The position numbers were made by a program, and so were the translations under genes. DNA of 6,250 bases, taken from NCBI GenBank assembly GCA_016875515.1, contig VGRA01000166.1:1-6250 (forward strand), in the 5' to 3' direction. The stretch is from Deltaproteobacteria bacterium (GTDB taxonomy: Bacteria > Myxococcota > Myxococcia > Myxococcales > Myxococcaceae). Of the stretch, positions 1 through 5,334 are shown in pieces (position 1 is the stretch's first letter; each line of letters begins with the position of its first letter). Below the pieces are notes generated by a model that was not told where the DNA came from, made no database searches, and saw nothing but the letters and a program-made list of their open reading frames with translations.

Positions 1-2498
1 GCCGCCTCGGGCAGCAGCCGCACCGCGCGCGCGAGCGACTCCGCCGCCGCCGCGCGGTCCCCCAGGCGAGTGGCCTGCAGCTCCGCCAGTTCCCGCAGCG
101 CCGCCGCGGCCAGCCGGACATCTCCCAGCTGTTCGGCCGCGCGCGCACGGGCTGCGAGCACGTCCGAGAGCTTCGCCACTTCGCCACGGCGCCGCAGCAA
201 CTCCTTCATTTCGCCGAGCGCGGTGAGGTCCAGCGGCTCGTGCAGCAGGAGCTCCGACAGGGCCTGCGCCGCGGTGGCGAGGTCGCCGGACAGGTCCCGC
301 GCGGCTGCGGCCAGCCTCCGCAGGAGCCTGTTGCGCGCCGGCCCAGCAGGCTCCTGCGCGGAGAGTTCCCGCAGCGCCCGGCACAGCGCCTCGCCGTCTC
401 GCGTGGCCTCCGCCACCGCGAGCACCCCCTCCAACGCCACCCGTTGGCGCGGCTGGGCCTCCAGCGCAAGACCGTACAAGCGGGCCGCGGCATCCAGCCT
501 GCCGAGCCTCACCCGGTACAGCTCGCCGGCCTCCACGGCCAGGGCCGCCCGCTCCGCCGCGTCCCCCGGGAGGCGCGCCAGTTTCTCCAGTGCATCCGCC
601 AGCTCCGCCGCACGTCCCTCGGCACGGAACGCCGGCACCAGCACCGAGAGCGCAGCGGCGTCCCGGGCGTCCAGCGCCAGCGCCGCGGCCAGCGCCTCCC
701 GCGCGCGGCCGGGCTCCCGGAGCTGCCCCTCGTACAGTCGGGCGAGGACGTGCCACGCCTCGTGCGCCGCCTGGCGGGTGGCGGCCTCCGCAGGCTCCGG
801 GCCGGCCAGCTCCACCACCTGCTGCGCCGCGGCGAGCGCCTCCTGCCAGCGCCCCAGCCGCTCGGACACGCGCGCCACGCCGAGCGCCGCGCGCACGTCC
901 GCGGGACGCAGCGACAGCACCTCCCGGTAGCGGAGCAGCGCGTTGTCCAGCTGCCCCGGGCCGGTCTCCCAGGCGCGCCCGGCCAGCAGCGAGGCGTCTG
1001 CCACCTGCTCCAGCGCGTGCTGGCCCAGCGCCACCTCGCGGAGGCGATCCAGCGCGCGCAGCGCGCGGAGGGGATCCCCGGCGCGCAGGCACAGTTCCCC
1101 CAGCAGGTGCAGCGCGTCCGGCAGGTCCGGCTGGAGCCGCAGCGCCGCCTCGCAGTGGAGCCGCGCCGCGGAGAGTTCGGACGGGGCGCCGGCAGCGGAC
1201 AGGCGGGCGAGCTGGACGTGCGCCTCGGCCGCCACCCGGACGTCCCGGGCGAGCGCGGAGACGCGGCGCCACGCGCGCAGCGAGGAGGCGCGGTCCCCGG
1301 ACGCGTCTGCCGCCCGCGCCAGCGCCAGCAGCGCAGGGAGGTGGTCTGGTCGCAGCCCGAGCAGTTCGTGCAGCGCACGGACCGCGACGCCCGGCGCCAC
1401 GCCCGCAGCGGCGCGCGCGGAGGCCTCGGCAGCGAGGAACGCGGAGGCGAGCTCCCCGGCCGCACGCGCGTGCAGGGCGAGCGCAAGGTAGCGCCCTGCC
1501 GCGGCAGCCCTCTCCCCGCGGCGCTCCCGCAAAACGGCCTCGGCCCACAGCGGGGCGGCGGCCTTCGGGCGCCGGGCGGCGAGCAGTTCCGCCACGTCCA
1601 GCGCGAGCGCCTCCGCGGCCGGGTCCGCCACGAGCAGCTGCAGCAGCCGCTCCACCGCGAAGGGGTGGGCGTCCGCCACGTCCCCGGCGCGCAGCCACGC
1701 CTGCCGCGCCTCGTCCCAGCGCCCCTCGGCCAAGAGCGACTCCGCGCCCGCGAACGCGCGCGTCCCCTCCAGCTGCAGCAGCAGGGACTCGTCTGGCGTG
1801 GCGGTGGGCGGGATGCCGGAGGCGGTGAAGCGGAGCACCAGCGCGGAGGGCGTCACCTCCACGTGGGACAGCTGCGCGCGCTCCACGTCCGGCGCCTTGA
1901 AGCCGCGGGAGACCGCGGCCAGGTCCGAGAGCCTCGGTAGCACGCGCGCGGTGAATCCGGAGGCGCCGCGCAGGCGCACCCCGGGCAGGACGTCCAGTTC
2001 CACCAGCGCGCGGGCAATCAGCGCAGGGACCGCGGCCGCAGGGGTGGCGGCCGGGGCGTACAGGCGCACGTCGTACACCCACGCCCCCAGGTCCGGGCCT
2101 AAGCCGTCCAGCGCCACCTTGAAGCTCACCGGGGCGCCGCCGGCCGCGGCCAGCTTCGCCTCCCCCTCCAGGTAGCCGGCGCGCAGGTGCAGGGCCACAT
2201 CCGAAAGTCCTCCCGCCCTCCCTGCCGCATCGGCCATCCGGCGCCGCAAGACCTCCGCCGAGACGGTCACCTCCAGCTCGCCGAAGAGCAGCTTCTGCCG
2301 CTGGAAGCGCGAGGCGCCGCCGGTGACATTGAAGGGGAAGGTGACGTCCGGCACCTGCAGCGCGAAGTCGGTCACCACCACGCCCGGGGCCACGTCCAGC
2401 GGCGGAAAGCCCACGAACGCGCGGCGGTCCAGGAGCCGGAGCTCCGGTCCGCCCGGGGGCCTCTCGGGAGAGGGGCTCAGGGAGCGTTCGTCGGCCAT
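1..2498 (-). CDS. Large TPR-repeat protein with unrecognised beta-rich N-terminal domain (3' end outside window)
   Basis: The frame stays open from an ATG at 2498 to the left edge: 832 codons without a stop, so the protein is longer than what is visible. No signal peptide or membrane segment is seen, so it is probably cytoplasmic. Residues 1-20 are polar and Pro-rich. Residues ~25-228 look beta-rich, with alternating hydrophobics (VVVTDFALQVPDVTFPF near 40-56) and a final strand pair near 212-227. I do not recognise this domain. From ~245 onward it is Ala/Leu/Arg-rich helical sequence with TPR-like ~34-residue units, clearest at ~250-283, 462-495, 538-571, 581-616 and 657-690, having the Leu/Gly/Ala spacing of that repeat. 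TPR arrays are protein-protein scaffolds, but no partner can be named. The start lies 33 bp after the argB stop, so it is probably the operon's distal gene. No good Shine-Dalgarno precedes it. The gene is even more GC-rich than argCB, as Ala/Arg-rich repeats would produce. Confidence 0.85.
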   Translation of the reverse strand, partial: MADERSLSPSPERPPGGPELRLLDRRAFVGFPPLDVAPGVVVTDFALQVPDVTFPFNVTGGASRFQRQKLLFGELEVTVSAEVLRRRMADAAGRAGGLSDVALHLRAGYLEGEAKLAAAGGAPVSFKVALDGLGPDLGAWVYDVRLYAPAATPAAAVPALIARALVELDVLPGVRLRGASGFTARVLPRLSDLAAVSRGFKAPDVERAQLSHVEVTPSALVLRFTASGIPPTATPDESLLLQLEGTRAFAGAESLLAEGRWDEARQAWLRAGDVADAHPFAVERLLQLLVADPAAEALALDVAELLAARRPKAAAPLWAEAVLRERRGERAAAAGRYLALALHARAAGELASAFLAAEASARAAAGVAPGVAVRALHELLGLRPDHLPALLALARAADASGDRASSLRAWRRVSALARDVRVAAEAHVQLARLSAAGAPSELSAARLHCEAALRLQPDLPDALHLLGELCLRAGDPLRALRALDRLREVALGQHALEQVADASLLAGRAWETGPGQLDNALLRYREVLSLRPADVRAALGVARVSERLGRWQEALAAAQQVVELAGPEPAEAATRQAAHEAWHVLARLYEGQLREPGRAREALAAALALDARDAAALSVLVPAFRAEGRAAELADALEKLARLPGDAAERAALAVEAGELYRVRLGRLDAAARLYGLALEAQPRQRVALEGVLAVAEATRDGEALCRALRELSAQEPAGPARNRLLRRLAAAARDLSGDLATAAQALSELLLHEPLDLTALGEMKELLRRRGEVAKLSDVLAARARAAEQLGDVRLAAAALRELAELQATRLGDRAAAAESLARAVRLLPEA

Positions 2499-2531
2499 GG
2501 TGCAGCGGGCGAAGCTACCACCCGGTGTGCG

Positions 2532-3395
2532 CTACCGGGAGTTTCCGTCCCGCTTGAGGAAGGCGGTGCCCCGGCTGCCGGGCGAGGAGGCCTCCTGCAG
2601 CAGCGCATCCACTGGGTCGACGCCGACGATGTGCACCGCCCCGATGCCCGCCTTCAGCATCTCGAAGCTCTCCTCCACCTTGGGAATCATCCCGCCCTGG
2701 ATGGCACCGGAGGCCACCTGCGCCTTCGCCTCTGCGCGGGTGAGGACGGGGATGCGGGTGGACGGGTCGTTCTTGTCCCGCAGCACGCCGGGGACGTTGG
2801 AGACGAGCAGCAGCTTCGCCGCCTTCAGCTCCGCGGCGATGCGCGTGGCCACCGTGTCCGCGTTGATGTTGAGGGCGTTTCCCTCGGCATCACCGCCCAG
2901 CGAGCCGAGCACCGGGACGAAGCCCGCGTCCGACAGCCGGGTGAGCGCGGCCACGTCCACCGAGGAGATGTCCCCCACGAGCCCCAGGTCCACCGGCTCC
3001 GGCCCCGCCCCGCTCATCACGCGCGGCGGGCGGCGCGTGGCCACCACCAGCGAGGCGCTCATGCCGGACAGGCACAGGGCGGGGACGCCTGCCGCGCGCA
3101 TGGCGGAGGCCACGTCCACGGACACCTGCCCCGCGAGCGTCATCTTCATCACCTCCAAGGTGGCCTCGTCCGTGTAGCGGCGGCCGGCCACCATGCGCGG
3201 CTCCAGCCCCAGCCGCTTCTGCATCTCGGTGGCCTGGGGGCCGCCGCCGTGCACCACCGCCACGCGCACGCCTGCGTCCAGAAAGGTGCGCGCCGCGTGC
3301 CCCACGGAGCCGGCCAGGCGGGCGCGGTCCTGCGCCAGCTCCCCGCCAATCTTCACCACGAACCACTGCCCCCGGAAGCCGGACAGTCCGCTCAT
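2532..3395 (-). CDS. argB: Acetylglutamate kinase (N-acetyl-L-glutamate 5-phosphotransferase)
   Basis: This amino-acid kinase family enzyme phosphorylates N-acetylglutamate with ATP, the second step of arginine synthesis, in the cytoplasm. It has 287 residues, within the family range of about 258-300. Visible motifs in order: KIGGEL at 15-20 (phosphate-binding Lys15 and Gly pair), VVHGGGPQ at 47-54 (acylglutamate-side loop), RRYTDE at 72-77, LNINADT at 175-181, LLLVSNVPGVL at 195-205 (nucleotide side) and GGMIPK at 234-239 with the conserved Lys239. The ATG is chosen because it overlaps the argC stop (ATGA) and places the first strand at residue 11, as in short kinases such as that of E. coli. 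Oddities: there is no long N-terminal helix, the usual SGKDG segment reads SGMSA (110-114), and the C-terminus lacks the EIFT-x-x-GxGT signature of arginine-inhibited enzymes. A related acyl-glutamate kinase (LysW-linked or succinyl) is less likely because HGGGPQ is intact. Confidence 0.95.
   Translation of the reverse strand: MSGLSGFRGQWFVVKIGGELAQDRARLAGSVGHAARTFLDAGVRVAVVHGGGPQATEMQKRLGLEPRMVAGRRYTDEATLEVMKMTLAGQVSVDVASAMRAAGVPALCLSGMSASLVVATRRPPRVMSGAGPEPVDLGLVGDISSVDVAALTRLSDAGFVPVLGSLGGDAEGNALNINADTVATRIAAELKAAKLLLVSNVPGVLRDKNDPSTRIPVLTRAEAKAQVASGAIQGGMIPKVEESFEMLKAGIGAVHIVGVDPVDALLQEASSPGSRGTAFLKRDGNSR
3392..3395 (-). other. ATGA stop/start overlap joining argC and argB
   Basis: On the minus strand the argB ATG (3395-3393) shares two bases with the argC TGA (3394-3392). 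With no strong Shine-Dalgarno before argB, this arrangement suggests translational coupling, giving matched amounts of the two consecutive pathway enzymes. The overlap is seen directly; the coupling is inference. Confidence 0.9.
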
Positions 3396-4450
3396 GGCCA
3401 CAGCCCCGGCTCGCCCAGCGTCAGCCGCTCGTCGAAGCCCATCATGGCGTTGAACGCCTGCACCGCCTGCCCCGCGCCGCCCTTCACCAGGTTGTCCAGC
3501 GCGCTGAAGCAGACCACCCGCCGGGTGGATCCGGTGACGGGTCCCAGCGAGAAGCCCACCTCCACGTAGTTGGAGTGGGCCACGCCGATGACCTCCGGCT
3601 GCCGCCCGCTCACCACGCGCACGAACGGCTCGCCCGCCCACGCCTTCTTCCACAGCGCGTCCAGCTGCGCCGCCGTGGTGTCCGCCGGCACGCCCGCGAA
3701 GGAGGTGGCGAAGATGCCGCGCGGCAGCGGGGCGGACACCGGCACGAACTCCAGCGTGGTGGCCTCCGAGCCGCCGGCCCGGCGCAGCGTCTGCAGTATC
3801 TCCGGCACGTGTTGGTGCTCCAGCGGCTTGTAGGTGCGCAGGTTGGCAGCACGCAGCGGGTGGTGGGTGGTGATTTGCGGGTTGGCGCCGCTGCCGGAGC
3901 TGCCGGTGGCGGCCACGGTGTGCACCGGGCCGGAGAGCAGCCCGCCGCGGGCCAGCGGCATCAGCCCCAGCGCAATGGCGGTCGCGAAGCAACCGGGGCT
4001 CGCCACGTACCGGGCGGTCTTCAGTGCGGCGCGGTCCAGCTCCGGCATGCCGTAGGTGAAACGCCCCTCGCGAAGCAGCTCCGGCGCGGGGTGGGCAGCG
4101 CCGTAGAAGGCGGCGTAGGCGTCCGGGTCCCGCAGGCGGAAGTCGCCCGACAGGTCCACGATGCGGCAGCCGCTGTCCAGTATCTCCAGCACCACCGCGG
4201 CGGTGGTCTTGTGCGGCATGGCGAGGAACACCACGTCCGCGCCCTTCACCGCCTCCTTCGGCGCCACCTGCTCGAAGACCAGCTCCGTCAGCCCCTGCAG
4301 GTTGAGGTGCACGTCCCCCACCCGCTTGCCCACGTTGTCCACCGCGGTGACGCGGACCAGCTCCACGTGGGGGTGGAACAGCAACCGGCGAAGGATTTCC
4401 GCGCCGCCGTAACCCGTGCCGCCGATGAGCACTGCCTTGAGCTTGGCCAT
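3392..4450 (-). CDS. argC: N-acetyl-gamma-glutamyl-phosphate reductase
   Basis: This enzyme reduces N-acetylglutamyl 5-phosphate to the semialdehyde with NADPH, the third step of arginine synthesis, acting directly on the product of ArgB. It has 352 residues, the normal length for the ~350-residue class. The dinucleotide-binding glycine motif GGTGYGG lies at 10-16. LAMPHK follows at 76-81, DLSGDFRL at 99-106, and the active-site SPGCF at 151-155 with catalytic Cys154. Next come GSSGSGANP at 183-191 and the HQHVPEI segment at 212-218, whose His214 is the likely catalytic histidine by family analogy. The ATG at 4450 is chosen because the Rossmann strand starts just after it; the frame is open further upstream, but that sequence overlaps the epimerase gene and is not protein-like. 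No Shine-Dalgarno is evident. It lies 53 bp after the epimerase stop, and its TGA overlaps the argB ATG. The THHP...YKP...HQH stretch differs from the E. coli form and recalls LysY or Bacteroidetes-type sequences. Confidence 0.95.
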   Translation of the reverse strand: MAKLKAVLIGGTGYGGAEILRRLLFHPHVELVRVTAVDNVGKRVGDVHLNLQGLTELVFEQVAPKEAVKGADVVFLAMPHKTTAAVVLEILDSGCRIVDLSGDFRLRDPDAYAAFYGAAHPAPELLREGRFTYGMPELDRAALKTARYVASPGCFATAIALGLMPLARGGLLSGPVHTVAATGSSGSGANPQITTHHPLRAANLRTYKPLEHQHVPEILQTLRRAGGSEATTLEFVPVSAPLPRGIFATSFAGVPADTTAAQLDALWKKAWAGEPFVRVVSGRQPEVIGVAHSNYVEVGFSLGPVTGSTRRVVCFSALDNLVKGGAGQAVQAFNAMMGFDERLTLGEPGLWP

Positions 4451-4480
4451 GGTAGCCGTGGGTTCTGCCGCAAGTCGGGG

Positions 4481-4490
4481 TTCCGCGGAA
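4481..4490. promoter_or_regulatory. 10-bp perfect palindrome upstream of argC (possible operator)
   Basis: TTCCGCGGAA reads the same on both strands and lies in the 53-bp gap between the epimerase stop and the argC start, about 30 bp upstream of the argC ATG. Its outer bases TTCC...GGAA match those of the inverted repeat at 5299-5311 by the epimerase/astA start, though the spacing differs. It does not resemble an E. coli ARG box (AT-rich, with TGAAT/ATTCA cores). A 10-bp palindrome can occur by chance in DNA this rich in G and C, so the call is weak. Confidence 0.2.
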
Positions 4491-4503
4491 GGGCGCGGGT
4501 GGG

Positions 4504-5304
4504 TCAGGCGTTGAACGCGAACGGCAGCACGCACGCCTCGCCGGGCTGCAAAAGCCGCGGGGACGGCTGTCCACCGCGGGCCGTCCACGGCTCCACGCAG
4601 ACGTAGTCCTTCCCCGCCACGGTCCACGTCACCATCACCGGAAAATCCGCCGTGAACCAGTCGAAGGCCACGGGCGTCAGGCCCGGTCGGTGCAGCACCG
4701 GGCGCCCGCTGCGCGCGTCCAGCAGGTGCACGTCCCACTCGTCCGCGGTGAAGTCGAAGCCGCCGAACGGCCGCTCCTCCCCCGTGCGGTTGTCGAACAC
4801 GCGGGACGCCTCCACCTCCAGGCGCGTCCCCGCCTTCACCCCGTCCGGGACGAAGAAGTAGGGGTGCAGGCCGTAGTGCACGGCCTGCGGTGCCCCGCTG
4901 CGGTTCTCCACGCGCGCGTCCACCGAGAGCCGCCGCCCTGCCAGCTGCACCGAGAGCTCCAGCCCGTACGGCGCCACCTCCAGCCCCATCCGCAAGAGCG
5001 CCACCTCCCCGCCCGCCGCCTCGCGGACCTCCCACGCCCGCGTCCGCGCCACGCCGTGCTGCGGCAGCGGGCTGCCCGGGGGCGGCCGCCCGGCGAAGGG
5101 GAACAGCACCGGGATGCCGCCGCGGACGTTCTTCGTGGTGTCCCGGAGCGTGGCCTCGTCCAGGTACAGCACGGGCTTCCCGTCCACCTCGAAGCGGGCC
5201 ACCAGCCCTCCCCGCGCGGGGTGCACCTCCACCCGCCCCACGGGGTTGGTCAACGCCCAGACATCCCACCCCGGCCCTGCGCGGCGCTCTGCTCGGCTTT
5301 CCAC
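4504..5304 (-). CDS. Aldose 1-epimerase family protein (galactose mutarotase-like fold)
   Basis: The 266-residue product matches the mutarotase superfamily, beta-sandwich enzymes that interconvert the anomers of free or phosphorylated aldoses. Conserved pieces in order: TNPVGRVEVHPARGG at 19-33, GGIPVLFPFAGR at 62-73, QHGVAR at 82-87, LHPYF at 146-150 and CVEPW at 236-240. By family analogy His83, His147 and Glu238 are the catalytic or substrate-site residues. It is shorter than GalM (~345) and closer to the hexose-6-phosphate mutarotase (YeaD-like) group, but the substrate cannot be read from the sequence. The GTG at 5304 is the first possible start after an in-frame TAG (5318-5316). A later start such as TTG at 5253, with a purine-rich stretch before it, is possible. 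No signal peptide is seen. It is the first gene of the leftward argC-argB-TPR block, which is unusual company for a sugar enzyme. Confidence 0.88.
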   Translation of the reverse strand: MESRAERRAGPGWDVWALTNPVGRVEVHPARGGLVARFEVDGKPVLYLDEATLRDTTKNVRGGIPVLFPFAGRPPPGSPLPQHGVARTRAWEVREAAGGEVALLRMGLEVAPYGLELSVQLAGRRLSVDARVENRSGAPQAVHYGLHPYFFVPDGVKAGTRLEVEASRVFDNRTGEERPFGGFDFTADEWDVHLLDARSGRPVLHRPGLTPVAFDWFTADFPVMVTWTVAGKDYVCVEPWTARGGQPSPRLLQPGEACVLPFAFNA

Positions 5305-5311
5305 GGTGGAA
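5299..5311. promoter_or_regulatory. 13-bp inverted repeat over the epimerase start, upstream of astA (candidate operator)
   Basis: TTCCAC-G-GTGGAA has six perfectly paired bases on each side of one central base. It covers the GTG start of the leftward epimerase gene. For the rightward astA gene it sits just upstream of the TATAAG hexamer, where a bound repressor would block polymerase. A protein bound here could act on both directions. The repeat is seen directly; operator function is inference, and no known regulator site is recognised. Confidence 0.4.
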
Positions 5312-5313
5312 TG

Positions 5314-5326
5314 GGGCTATAAGCCC
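5314..5326. promoter_or_regulatory. Shared -10 region inside a 13-bp inverted repeat, divergent promoter candidate
   Basis: GGGCT-ATA-AGCCC contains TATAAG on the plus strand (5318-5323, five of six matches to TATAAT). It would start transcription about 4-5 bases before the astA ATG, a nearly leaderless message, consistent with the lack of any Shine-Dalgarno. No convincing -35 is seen for this direction. On the minus strand TATAGC (5321-5316) lies 18 bp from ATGACG (5345-5340), a possible weak -35/-10 pair for the epimerase operon. The two -10 elements overlap, so use of one would compete with the other. Confidence 0.35.
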
Positions 5327-5334
5327 TCCCCGCC

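Noticed and set aside
590..1828. 412-codon plus-strand frame, almost wholly Pro/Arg/Ala
   Set aside because: Its composition is that of GC-rich DNA read in the wrong frame. It overlaps the TPR gene and the other antisense frame, with no recognisable motif.
240..1940. 566-codon open frame on the plus strand opposite the TPR gene
   Set aside because: The translation is Gln/Arg/His-rich with no domain pattern. The minus strand reads a continuous TPR protein through the same bases. Long antisense frames are expected at this GC content.
2499..2531. Possible terminator or promoter between argB and the TPR gene
   Set aside because: The gap is only 33 bp. There is no stem of useful length and no T-run, and no recognisable -10 or -35, so read-through is the simpler view.
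2187..3569. 460-codon plus-strand frame opposite argB
   Set aside because: It is His/Gly/Arg-rich without a fold pattern and lies antisense to a clearly identified kinase gene.
2532..4574. Apparent 680-residue protein ending in ArgB
   Set aside because: Everything before the argB ATG at 3395 is out-of-frame reading of argC. The kinase fold begins right after that ATG, so this is not a fusion.
3392..5269. Apparent 625-residue protein ending in ArgC
   Set aside because: The upstream part is a Gly/Arg/Ala-rich shadow of the epimerase gene. The Rossmann motif starts at residue 10 from the ATG at 4450.
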